From Mucilaginibacter sp. UBA4741 (GTDB taxonomy: Bacteria > Bacteroidota > Bacteroidia > Sphingobacteriales > Sphingobacteriaceae): a DNA stretch of 24,248 nucleotides. The translations under genes and the position numbers were made by a program. Position 1 is the first letter of the stretch. Each line of letters begins with the position of its first letter. The stretch covers positions 9,699 through 33,946 of the forward strand of contig DHIR01000197.1 in assembly GCA_002403905.1 (NCBI GenBank), in the 5' to 3' direction. Positions 7,887-15,599 of this stretch are shown one piece after another. The notes below the pieces were generated by a model. That model had not been told where the DNA came from, did not search any database, and saw only the letters and a list, made by a program, of their open reading frames with translations.

Positions 7887-10800
7887 ATGTTCAAAGCAAA
7901 TAAAGAGGAAATCTCGTCTAATCAATTTCCTGTTGTTGGCATTGGTGCCTCTGCAGGCGGTTTGGAAGCCGTGAGGTCCTTTTTAAAGGCGTTGCCTGCT
8001 AAACCGGGTATGGCATTTGTTTTTATACAGCATTTAAGCCCTACGCACGAAAGTATTTTGCCGGAGATACTTGAAAAAGTAGCGCCTTTCCCCGTACATC
8101 AAATTACGGATAATATACATTTAGAGCCTGATAACTTATACATCATCCCCCAAAATAAAATAGTAACTACAACCGATGGTATTTTAAAACTGGCCCCGTT
8201 AGATAAGAAAAACAAAAAAAGCAATACCATAGATCTTTTCTTTTCTTCGTTAGGCCTAGTGCATCAAAGTTATGCTGTAGGCATTGTATTATCAGGCGCT
8301 TTAAGCGATGGCACAGTAGGTTTACAAGTAATAAAGTCATACGGTGGTTTAACTTTTGCCCAGGACGAAGGCTCGGCAGCATTTGATAGCATGCCCAGGA
8401 GCGCCGTGCAAGCCGGAGTAGTTGATTTTGTATTACCACCCGAGCAAATTGCCCAGCATCTTATAGATATTAATCACCCGTTTACAGCTTATACGCCTGC
8501 AGAAATAACAACGACTCTGCCGCAGCAGGATAACGAAACTTTTAAACAAATATTAACTGTACTGCGTGTGCGCCGCGGCGTTGATTTTTCATACTATAAA
8601 AAAAACACTTTAAAACGCCGTATTATAAGGCGCATGGCGCTTAATAAAATAGAACGGCCTGTTGATTACCTGCTCTATCTGCGCGAAAACAAATTGGAAC
8701 AGGATGCTTTGTATAACGATATGTTAATATCGGTCACCCATTTTTTTCGTGATCCGCAAAGCTTTAATATTTTATGTAAGGATATATTCCCGGTTTTATT
8801 AAACAATAAAACTGATGTTGAGCCATTAAGAATATGGATAGCCGGCTGCGCTACCGGCGAAGAAGCTTACTCTATGGCTATATGCCTGCAAGAACAACTT
8901 GGCGACAAAACTGCCGCTATAAAAATACAAATATTTGCTACTGATATTTCTGAAACAGCCATTGCCAAAGCCCGTACCGGCATTTATAGCCAAACAGAAA
9001 TGACAGGGGTATCGCCCTCACGGCTGCAACAATTTTTCACCAAACTGGACGGCAACTACCAGATAAATAAAATCATACGCGATATGTGCGTATTTGCCCA
9101 TCATAACTTATTAAAAGACCCGCCATTTTCAAAGATAGACCTGGTGAGTTGCCGCAATGTAATGATATACCTGGAGCCTGTTTTACAAAAAAAGGCCCTA
9201 ACTACCTTTAATTATTCTCTTAATAAGGATGGTTACCTAATGCTGGGCAAATCAGAAACTATTGGTAGTAGCACTGATATTTTCACCCCATATAATAGTA
9301 CCGAAAAACTATACTATAGAAAGGGCCCGTTAGGCAGGTTTATGACGGTTAGCTCGTCCGGCAGGGAACAAACATTTCGCGAGATTGATAAAAAGGTCCA
9401 GAACGAAAACTCGGGTAATGATATTTTTAAAATAGCTGATGAAGCTATGCTAGCCAATTTTATGCCTGCCAGTGTATTGGTAAATGACAAATTTGACATT
9501 GTACAGTTTCGCGGTTCAACAGAAACCTGGTTAACCCCCCCTATCGGTAAACCAAGCTTTAATTTATTAAAAATGGCGCGCGAAGGCTTAGGTTTCGAGC
9601 TGCGCAATATGCTGCACATGGCTAAAAAAACAAACTTGCCCGTGCGTAAATTCGGTATGTTTTTTAAGATCAATGACCTGCAGCACTTTGTTAACATACA
9701 AGTTTTAAAACTTAAAGAAACAATAGAAGAGCATTACCTGGTTATTTTCCAGGCCGCGTCATCAATAGGTGTACACCAACCTGTTCTCGAAGCACCCATC
9801 TCGTTACCCCAAGATACGAATCATAGCGCTTCTGAATTACGCATTGAGCAGTTGGAAAGAGAGTTGATACAAACCCGTGCAGATATGCGCATCGTATCCG
9901 AAGAGCAGGAAACTGCCAATGAGGAGCTGCAAAGCGCTAACGAAGAATTGTTATCGGGCGGTGAAGAACTACAAAGCCTTAATGAAGAACTGGAAACCTC
10001 TAAAGAAGAGCTGCAAAGCACTAACGAAGAGATCATCATTGTAAATAAAGAATTGTTAGACAGGAATGAGCAGCTTAATAATTCGCGATTATATGCAGAG
10101 GGTATAGTAAGCACCATACGCGATCCGTTAATTATATTGGACAAGGACCTGCGTGTAAAACGTGCCACCGGTGGTTTTTACACAAAATTTAATCTAACCG
10201 AGGGCGAAGCCGAAGGGCTATTTATATATGAACTGGGCAATAAGCAATGGGATATACCTGAGCTTAGGGAATTACTGGAAAAAGTACTGCCGGCAAAAAA
10301 AGCATTGGCCGATGTGGAAGTTACACAGATATTTCCATCTTTAGGAAGACGCATAATGTGCCTTAATGCACGTGAAATTGACAATATCAATGGCGAAAAA
10401 TTAATATTGCTGGCGATTGAAGATATTACCGCCAAACGTAAAATTGAAGACGGATTAATTGAGGTTGAACGTTTATTAAGCGAAAGCAAGGAACGTCTAA
10501 AATTCGCGGTTGATTCGGCCGGATTAGGCACCTGGGATTATGACCCGCAAGTACGTGAGTTGATTTGGGATAAGCGCTGTAAAGAAATATTTGACCTGCC
10601 ACCATCACGTACGGTTGATATTGCATCGTTTTTTGATCTGATACATGCTGATGATGTTGAACGCGTTAAAAGCAGCATTGCAGAAACTTTAACTGATAAA
10701 GACTCGGGCGAGTTTGACCTGGAGTTTCGTACCATACCTATTAATGGCAGGCCCAAATGGCTAAAAGCCAAGGGAAGGGCTTATTTTAATGAAGAAGGCA

Positions 10801-11555
10801 TTGCTATACGTTTTATTGGGACCTTGCTTGACATTACCGTACAGAAACTAATAGATGAAGCTACACGAGATTTACTACGTAAAAAAGATGAGTTTATAAG
10901 CATTGCCAGCCACGAACTAAGAACGCCTATAACCAGCCTTAAAGCCGCGCTGCAAATGATAGAGCGCATAACCTCTAAAACAGAAGAAATGAAGCCTGCG
11001 CACAGTTTTGTGCAAAAAGGTATTAAACAAGTTGACAAACTAATTGAGCTGATAAAAGACCTGATTGAAGTTACTAAAATACAGACAGGAAAACTCGAAC
11101 TAAAGAAAACCCGTTTTATACTGGATGAATTGATTACCGAGTGTTGCGAAGACCTGCAAGTACAGTCTGACAAACACAAGCTAATTATTGAAGGCGAAAA
11201 AGTTATTGCCGTTTATGCGGATAGAAACAGGTTAGAGCAGGTAATTATCAACTTAATATCCAACGCGGTTAAATACTCTCCGGGAGGCGAAAATGTTTTG
11301 ATCAAGGTAGTTAACGGCGTAAACGAAGTAAAAGTTTCTATTACTGATTTTGGCATTGGTATACCTAAAGATAAGATACCTTTCTTATTCGATAGATTTT
11401 TCCGGGTTGATGATACTTCACAAAAATATTCGGGCCTGGGCCTGGGTCTTTATATCTCGGCAGAGATTGTTAGGCGACATGGTGGAGATATTGGTATTGA
11501 AAGCGTGCCTGGTGAAGGCTCGACGTTTTGGTTCACTATTCCGGATAGTAAGTAG
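7887..11555 (+). CDS. CheB-CheR-PAS-histidine kinase hybrid (chemotaxis-type methylesterase/methyltransferase sensor kinase)
   Basis: The protein has 1222 residues. CheB methylesterase domain, about 14-195: GASAGG with Ser22, IQHLSP with His49, LSGALSDGT with Asp141. CheR methyltransferase domain, about 215-480: RRGVDFSYYKKNTLKRRI, THFFRDPQ, the SAM motif IAGCATGEEAYSMA at 318-331, ATDIS, and SCRNVMIYL at 421-429. A long coiled coil (about 648-733) carries repeated NEELQS-type heptads. PAS domains lie at about 734-855 and 868-988. HisKA has Ser-His-Glu with His1009; HATPase_c has INLISNAVKY, DFGIGIP (1154-1160) and GLGLGLYI (1183-1190). No receiver domain precedes CheB and no transmembrane segment is visible, so it is cytoplasmic. 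Such hybrids are widespread outside classical chemotaxis. No chemoreceptor, CheA or CheY lies in the window, so its substrate may not be a chemoreceptor. It appears monocistronic. All catalytic motifs look intact. Confidence 0.95.
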   Translation: MFKANKEEISSNQFPVVGIGASAGGLEAVRSFLKALPAKPGMAFVFIQHLSPTHESILPEILEKVAPFPVHQITDNIHLEPDNLYIIPQNKIVTTTDGILKLAPLDKKNKKSNTIDLFFSSLGLVHQSYAVGIVLSGALSDGTVGLQVIKSYGGLTFAQDEGSAAFDSMPRSAVQAGVVDFVLPPEQIAQHLIDINHPFTAYTPAEITTTLPQQDNETFKQILTVLRVRRGVDFSYYKKNTLKRRIIRRMALNKIERPVDYLLYLRENKLEQDALYNDMLISVTHFFRDPQSFNILCKDIFPVLLNNKTDVEPLRIWIAGCATGEEAYSMAICLQEQLGDKTAAIKIQIFATDISETAIAKARTGIYSQTEMTGVSPSRLQQFFTKLDGNYQINKIIRDMCVFAHHNLLKDPPFSKIDLVSCRNVMIYLEPVLQKKALTTFNYSLNKDGYLMLGKSETIGSSTDIFTPYNSTEKLYYRKGPLGRFMTVSSSGREQTFREIDKKVQNENSGNDIFKIADEAMLANFMPASVLVNDKFDIVQFRGSTETWLTPPIGKPSFNLLKMAREGLGFELRNMLHMAKKTNLPVRKFGMFFKINDLQHFVNIQVLKLKETIEEHYLVIFQAASSIGVHQPVLEAPISLPQDTNHSASELRIEQLERELIQTRADMRIVSEEQETANEELQSANEELLSGGEELQSLNEELETSKEELQSTNEEIIIVNKELLDRNEQLNNSRLYAEGIVSTIRDPLIILDKDLRVKRATGGFYTKFNLTEGEAEGLFIYELGNKQWDIPELRELLEKVLPAKKALADVEVTQIFPSLGRRIMCLNAREIDNINGEKLILLAIEDITAKRKIEDGLIEVERLLSESKERLKFAVDSAGLGTWDYDPQVRELIWDKRCKEIFDLPPSRTVDIASFFDLIHADDVERVKSSIAETLTDKDSGEFDLEFRTIPINGRPKWLKAKGRAYFNEEGIAIRFIGTLLDITVQKLIDEATRDLLRKKDEFISIASHELRTPITSLKAALQMIERITSKTEEMKPAHSFVQKGIKQVDKLIELIKDLIEVTKIQTGKLELKKTRFILDELITECCEDLQVQSDKHKLIIEGEKVIAVYADRNRLEQVIINLISNAVKYSPGGENVLIKVVNGVNEVKVSITDFGIGIPKDKIPFLFDRFFRVDDTSQKYSGLGLGLYISAEIVRRHGGDIGIESVPGEGSTFWFTIPDSK

Positions 11556-11618
11556 TTAATCAACAACGCTTTTCTTTTCTATCTTTTTGTAGATGCCTAT
11601 CTTATTGGCAGAGACAAA

Positions 11619-11801
11619 GAGCCCTCGGCTCGAAAGATCTAGCAACGGATTTTAACCCGTTGAACATCATAAAACAATAAAACCGAGTGCCATCGGCACG
11701 GCTCATATTATATGGGTCGAACCTATGGTTCTTTGTTTATTTTGCTTCAATTTTCAACGGATTAAAATCCGTTGCTATAATATTGTCCGAGGCTATGCCT
11801 C
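11619..11801. repeat. Array of six small hairpins forming an imperfect inverted repeat (REP/MITE-like)
   Basis: Four hairpins have a 5-base stem and 3-base loop: GAGCC-CTC-GGCTC (11619-11631), GTGCC-ATC-GGCAC (11687-11699), GAACC-TAT-GGTTC (11719-11731), GAGGC-TAT-GCCTC (11789-11801). Two more have the 6-base stem CAACGG/CCGTTG at 11643-11662 and 11755-11774. The outer halves are inverted copies of each other (AGCAACGGATTTTAA-CCGTTGAA type). The arrangement resembles REP-type palindromes that are mobilised in trans; no transposase is present here. Confidence 0.8.
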
Positions 11802-11879
11802 TAATAATTCGCATCTGCAAATAACTGCATTGAAAACAACAGAATTATAAGTAATTAACAATCAATAATTTATATAATG

Positions 11880-12060
11880 TGTCATTGGCAGCGGTAGCGA
11901 AGAATCTTATACGCCTACAAATTTTGTCGCTTACTTACGTTTTACCTATCAATCTTATAAGATCCTTCACTACGTTACCCATGACATGTTGTAAAAAGGT
12001 TAAACGTAACGTGTCATTTCACCTTCAAAGTTCCGCGGGATTTTATAACTCAGGATGACA
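11880..12060. repeat. TGTCAT-ended palindromic element, two adjacent inverted pairs
   Basis: TGTCATTGGCAGCGGTAGCG and the bases up to 11911 match in inverted orientation 11956-11986 (ending in CCCATGACA), imperfectly but over about 30 bases. A second, shorter pair follows: TGTCATTTC at 12012 and CAGGATGACA at 12051-12060. Repeats of this kind (TGTCATcCTGAGCG ends) are, from general knowledge, very common between genes in Bacteroidota. Confidence 0.7.
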
Positions 12061-12337
12061 AAAAGGGTAGTTTTAGAATCTTTCGAACACTCCTAATACC
12101 TATCCTCAATTAATCCCGCCGAGCTGTAAAACGGCTATAATTAAATATTGTAATCTTACTCCAACGGTTTATTCAAATACAACTCATCTCGCTGACGAAT
12201 AAGTAGGTTTTGTCAACAATTGGTAAAGTTGGATTGCTTCTTGCTATATATTTATTGCAGGCATTAAACCGTTTGCGATTTTTTAGTCTATATCAATAAC
12301 AGCGCTAAATAAGCTGGGTAATTATAAAAACAATATT

Positions 12338-13534
12338 ATGAAAAGGATATATCAGTATTTAATGTTAACAGTTTTAAGCGGATTCTTATGTTTGTCTTTA
12401 GCTGTTCCTGCTAATGCTCAACGCGGTGGTGGACATTCAGGTGGTGGCGGAGGCCGTTCAGGCGGTGGTGGTTTTTCCCGCGGTGGTGGCGGCGGTGGCC
12501 GTAGCAGCAGCTTTAGTTCGCCCCGTCAAAGTTATAGCGGCGGTATTTCAAGGGGACAGAATAGCAACAGCTACAGCTCTCCCCGTCAAAGTTATAGCGG
12601 CGGTATTTCAAGGGGACAGAGTAGCAACAGCTACAGCTCTCCTCGCCAAAGTTATAGCGGCGGTATTTCAAGGGGACAGAGTAGCAACAGCTTCAGTTCT
12701 CCTCAAGGATCGCAAAGGAGTAATTCATTCCAGGGTAACACCCGTTCATTTAGCAGGGGTGGCTCTGTTGGTGGTGGCAATAACTTAACCTTCAGAAGAG
12801 GTGGTGCAGGAAGCAACTTTAGCGGTGGCTATTCAAGAGGTGGCCGTTACTATCCCGGTGGCTATGCTAGCCGTAGTTATAGTGGCCGTAGTTCCGGTTA
12901 TGGTTATAGCCCATGGAGCAATCGCGGTGGTTATTTTTACAATCGTGGCTTTTACAGCAGCTCATACTACCCTCGTTTAGGCTTTAGTTTAGGTGTATTG
13001 CCTTATGGCTACTATCCATTTTATTGGGGCGATAGCCAGTTCTACTACAGCGGTGGTTATTTTTATCAACATGATAACGATCAATACACTGTGGTTGAAC
13101 CGCCAATAGGCGCAGCGGTAAATACTTTGCCAGGCAATGCACAGGCAATTACTATAAACGGCCAGCAATATTACGAAGCTAACGGTGTTTACTATACCCC
13201 GATAACTAAGGACGATGGCAGCGTTGCCTACCAGGTTGCCGGTAAAGATGGTCAGTTAGACACTTCCTCAAACCAGGATAACGGTTACGCTCCGCAAAAT
13301 GATGGATATGTGGGAAGGCAAAATAATAACAACGGCGGCAACCAGCAATCTGTTGCGATGCCTGAGATTGGCGACCTGTTTTACAGCCTGCCATCTGACA
13401 GCCGTAAAATAAAGATCAATGGGCAAACTTATTTTGTATCGCCTGATGATTTTTACTACCAGGAAACTCAAGATCAGGATGGCAAAAAAGCCTATAAAGT
13501 TATGGGCACACCTGATGACAATCCGGGTAACTAA
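12338..13534 (+). CDS. Secreted Gly/Ser/Tyr-rich protein with tandem repeats and DUF6515-like C-terminal modules
   Basis: The protein has 398 residues. A signal peptide (MKRIYQYLMLTVLSGFLCLS...) ends at ANA|Q, residues 25-28. Residues 29-55 are almost only Gly, Arg and Ser. A 20-residue repeat containing SSPRQSYSGGISRGQ occurs three times and partly a fourth time (about 56-122). A Gly/Tyr/Ser/Arg-rich low-complexity region runs to about residue 240 (GYYPFYWGDSQFYYSGGYFY). Two related modules end the protein: PIGAAVNTLPGNAQAITING then QQYYEANGVYY at about 256-300, and PEIGDLFYSLPSDSRKIKING then QTYFVSPDDFYY at about 344-385. The first strongly recalls the PIGAxVxxLP...NGxxYYxxNGVYY pattern of DUF6515 proteins. 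Function is unknown; a surface or envelope role is inferred. It is monocistronic with a terminator. The GC-rich, very repetitive 5' half differs from its neighbours. Confidence 0.85.
   Translation: MKRIYQYLMLTVLSGFLCLSLAVPANAQRGGGHSGGGGGRSGGGGFSRGGGGGGRSSSFSSPRQSYSGGISRGQNSNSYSSPRQSYSGGISRGQSSNSYSSPRQSYSGGISRGQSSNSFSSPQGSQRSNSFQGNTRSFSRGGSVGGGNNLTFRRGGAGSNFSGGYSRGGRYYPGGYASRSYSGRSSGYGYSPWSNRGGYFYNRGFYSSSYYPRLGFSLGVLPYGYYPFYWGDSQFYYSGGYFYQHDNDQYTVVEPPIGAAVNTLPGNAQAITINGQQYYEANGVYYTPITKDDGSVAYQVAGKDGQLDTSSNQDNGYAPQNDGYVGRQNNNNGGNQQSVAMPEIGDLFYSLPSDSRKIKINGQTYFVSPDDFYYQETQDQDGKKAYKVMGTPDDNPGN
12505..12704 (+). repeat. 60-bp in-frame tandem repeat, about 3.3 copies
   Basis: The sequence repeats with a period of exactly 60 bases. 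The central part (CAAAGTTATAGCGGCGGTAT and the bases after it) is identical in three copies, and differences between units are few single bases. The near identity at synonymous sites suggests recent expansion or gene conversion, unlike the diverged 63-bp repeats in the kinase at 4111-6360. Confidence 0.95.
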
Positions 13535-13581
13535 GATATAATGAGTGATTGAGTGAATTGTGATTGAGTGAATAATGAAAG

Positions 13582-13613
13582 GGCGAACGCTGATGAGTGT
13601 TCGCCTTTTTTTG
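13582..13613 (+). terminator. Intrinsic terminator after the DUF6515-like gene
   Basis: GGCGAACGCT (13582-13591) pairs with AGTGTTCGCC (13596-13605) with one G-T pair and a GATG loop, followed by seven Ts. It lies about 48 bases after the stop. Confidence 0.88.
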
Positions 13614-13751
13614 TTGACTAGAATTTTCAGGATGGAAGGTTTGCCAAAGGATAAGTATCTTGCATCAAATCCTTTAAAGCCGCGCCCTTGTTAGTGTATA
13701 AAAAACCTTAGTCATTAACAAAAATTAATAACAACCGATAAAAATAAAACC

Positions 13752-14144
13752 ATGACAGTAACCGAATACATCAGGAATGCGCCGGCCGAAAGGCAGGCCA
13801 CTTTAACTACGCTCCATGAAACAATACTGGCGAATGACCCAACCGTGACCCCGGTTGTAAAAATGATGATGGGTAAGGAAATGATCATGTATGAAGAGCG
13901 TTGTTACATGAAGTACGCGTTGGCCAGTACGAAGAATTATATGTCGCTGCATTGCCTGCCCATGTATATGAACGCGCCCCTGCATGGCAAATATGTCAAC
14001 CTGTTACCTGCCGCCAAATTTCAGAAAGGCTGTATCAATTTTACTGACGCCGAGGCGTTCCCGCCAAAGATTTTAGCTGTGCTGGTTACCGATTGCTCAG
14101 CTATCAGCATTGCAACCATGCTCGAAAACCGTAAAAAGAAATAG
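13752..14144 (+). CDS. DUF1801 (YdhG-like) domain protein
   Basis: The protein has 130 residues, starting at ATG 13752 (MTVTEYIRNAPAERQATLTTLHETIL). The family pattern is present: an N-terminal helix with alternating Arg/Leu (APAERQATLTTLHETIL), then a short beta-rich domain with MGKEMIMYEER, KYALASTKNYMSLHCLP, KYVNLLPAAKFQKGCINFT and a C-terminal Lys-rich tail. DUF1801 proteins are small cytoplasmic proteins; the related Bacillus protein Fra is reported as a frataxin-like iron chaperone, but many others have no assigned role. No signal peptide or transmembrane segment is present. The gene lies alone, between the terminator of the DUF6515-like gene and the palindromic element at 14212. I am fairly sure of the family, not of the function. 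Confidence 0.8.
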   Translation: MTVTEYIRNAPAERQATLTTLHETILANDPTVTPVVKMMMGKEMIMYEERCYMKYALASTKNYMSLHCLPMYMNAPLHGKYVNLLPAAKFQKGCINFTDAEAFPPKILAVLVTDCSAISIATMLENRKKK

Positions 14145-14525
14145 ATCAGGAAAATTGAATCCGTTGTCTGCTATCCGAACCAGCGCTGTTAGAGCGACAA
14201 AGCCTCTTAACTTAACGTGAGTTCGATATAAGAGTATCCCTTGCCCCGGAGGGGCTACATATTTGTAGCACGACATATAAGACAATTGGTTTTTGCCCCG
14301 TCAGGGGCTACCCAAGTTCAGAGGGTAGCCCCTGACGGGGCAAAATATAACATCATGGGTTTTTCTACAAATATGTAGCCCCTCTGGGGCATTAACACAG
14401 CACCGATTCCTATATCGAACTCACGTTAAATTAACGACCTTGACCAATATCTATTAAAAACAAAAGCATGACAAACAATTGAAGGCTATGCTGTTATTTT
14501 GAATAACATTAAATCCTTTGAAAAA
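14145..14525. other. Gap of 381 bases containing a nested palindromic element
   Basis: No gene. The 218-base palindrome at 14212-14429 fills most of it. The remaining 96 bases before the dehydrogenase start are AT-rich and presumably carry its promoter. Confidence 0.6.
14212..14429. repeat. 218-bp element built of three nested inverted repeats
   Basis: Outer: TTAACGTGAGTTCGATATA at 14212-14230 and its exact complement at 14411-14429. Middle: 27 bases at 14242-14268 (beginning TGCCCCGGAGGGGC, ending ATATTTGTAG) against 14365-14391, one mismatch. Inner: 23 bases at 14291-14313 (TTTTGCCCCGTCAGGGGC then TACCC) against 14323-14345, perfect, with a 9-base loop. The middle and inner repeats each contain their own GCCCC/GGGGC mini-hairpin. 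There is no coding content. It looks like a MITE- or REP-derived cruciform. Confidence 0.9.
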
Positions 14526-15362
14526 ATGAGTAAAGTTTGGTTAATAACAGGCTGTTCTACCGGTTTCGGTCGTGAACTGGCCAAAGAAGTATTAAAAGCC
14601 GGCTATAAGGCAGGCGTAGCATCGCGCAATACAGACGATGTAAAAGATATTATTACGGAATATCCCGCTAAGGCTATCGCTGTAAAACTGGACGTGACCA
14701 ACACTGCCGAAATAAAAACGGCCGTACAACAGGTTAAAGAAAAATTTGGGCAGATAGATGTGCTGGTAAACAACGCGGGTATAGGTTATTTTGGGGCGAT
14801 AGAAGAAAGCGAAGAGGATGAAGTGCGCCGCATGTTCGAGATCAACTTCTGGGGCCTGGCAAACATCACAAATGAAGTATTGCCTATAATGCGCGTGCAG
14901 CGCAGCGGGCATATCGTAAACATCGCTTCTATTGGCGGTCTGGTAGGTTTCCCGGGCGTTGGTTTTTACAACGCCACCAAGTTCGCGGTTGATGGTTACT
15001 CTGAAGCATTAGCCAAAGAAACCGCGCCGCTGGGTATTAAAGTTACGGTGATCAATCCAAGTGGTTTCCGTACCGACTGGGCCGGTCGCTCTGCAAATAA
15101 TAGCAAGATAGTTATTGATGATTATAAAGATACTGCCGAAGCTAACAAACAGACTATCCGCGGCTATAGCGGCAAACAACCCGGCGATCCCGAACGTGCT
15201 GCTAAAGCTATTGTTAAAGCTGTCGAGTCTGCCAATCCTCCCCTGCATTTACTACTAGGCGCAGCGGCCCTAAAAGGTGCCCGCAACAAGCTGGAAGTAT
15301 TAAAGAAAGATTACGATGCCTGGGAAGGAACAACCGTAGGTGCTGATTTCCCGACAGAATAA
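14526..15362 (+). CDS. Classical short-chain dehydrogenase/reductase (SDR)
   Basis: The protein has 278 residues. ATG 14526 (MSKVWLITG) is chosen over an in-frame TTG at 14499 because the SDR fold begins right there and AAAAAA precedes it. Cofactor-binding TGCSTGFG lies at residues 8-15, acidic LDV with Asp56, NNAG at 82-85, INFWG with Asn107, and the catalytic Ser135 (NIASIGG) with Tyr148 and Lys152 (YNATK). NPSGFRTDW follows at 177-185, which is typical for binding the nicotinamide and substrate loop. Ser33-Arg34 after the second strand (VASRN) favours NADP(H), an inference. Length and motifs are those of the classical family; substrates cannot be told from sequence, and these oxidoreductases are often annotated without a pathway. 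It is monocistronic, preceded by a large palindrome and followed by a hairpin array whose second hairpin can terminate it. Confidence 0.93.
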   Translation: MSKVWLITGCSTGFGRELAKEVLKAGYKAGVASRNTDDVKDIITEYPAKAIAVKLDVTNTAEIKTAVQQVKEKFGQIDVLVNNAGIGYFGAIEESEEDEVRRMFEINFWGLANITNEVLPIMRVQRSGHIVNIASIGGLVGFPGVGFYNATKFAVDGYSEALAKETAPLGIKVTVINPSGFRTDWAGRSANNSKIVIDDYKDTAEANKQTIRGYSGKQPGDPERAAKAIVKAVESANPPLHLLLGAAALKGARNKLEVLKKDYDAWEGTTVGADFPTE

Positions 15363-15378
15363 TATGCAAAAATCTATG

Positions 15379-15496
15379 CGCTGTCCGAAGTCTATGACTT
15401 CGGACTTGTGTGCCAGTAGTCTTTAGACTACCGGCATTTTTTATGTAGTTGCAAACTACATGCATATTCGTTCGAAGTTACAAACTTCGAACAGCG
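15379..15496. repeat. Array of four small-loop hairpins bounded by inverted ends
   Basis: GTCCGAAGTC-TAT-GACTTCGGAC (15383-15405); TGCC-A-GTAGTC-TTTA-GACTAC-C-GGCA (15411-15436); ATGTAGTT-GCA-AACTACAT (15443-15461); GTTCGAAGTT-ACA-AACTTCGAAC (15470-15492). The ends CGCTGTCCGAAGTC (from 15379) and AACTTCGAACAGCG (to 15496) are near-exact inverted copies. The architecture resembles the array at 11619-11801, and GTCCGAGG-CTATG-CCTC at 11785 parallels the first hairpin here. Confidence 0.88.
15411..15442 (+). terminator. Hairpin plus T6, likely terminator of the dehydrogenase gene
   Basis: The second hairpin of the array has a 10-base-pair stem interrupted by one A/C mismatch and is followed directly by six Ts (15437-15442), 48 bases after the stop. 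The repeat element may thus have been co-opted as a terminator. Confidence 0.65.
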
Positions 15497-15599
15497 GAGA
15501 AATGACAATCTATGTATTGTGCTCAAAATAGTGTAACAAAACACTCACATAAATATCTAAATTTCGTAGTCAACTAAACCTAATCTATTCATCGTCTAT

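Larger units (their letters stand above)
11556..12337. other. Gene-free stretch of 782 bases holding two palindromic elements
   Basis: No reading frame with protein-like character. It contains the hairpin array at 11619-11801 and the TGTCAT-ended element at 11880-12060, annotated separately. The last 270 bases before the gene at 12338 are AT-rich and should hold its promoter, but no box pair is convincing. Confidence 0.6.

Noticed and set aside
12414..12788. Overlapping plus-strand frame rich in Val and Ala inside the secreted protein gene
   Set aside because: It is a shadow frame of the 60-bp repeat, lacking a signal peptide or domain, while the main frame has both.
14097..14285. Minus-strand frame running into the palindromic element
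   Set aside because: It overlaps the DUF1801 gene and the repeat, with no protein features.
14499..14525. TTG start for the dehydrogenase
   Set aside because: ATG 14526 starts directly at the cofactor-binding strand and is preceded by an A-rich stretch; the extra nine residues add nothing.
15214..15465. Minus-strand frame over the end of the dehydrogenase and the hairpin array
   Set aside because: Composition is dictated by the hairpins and the opposite gene; no signal or domain.
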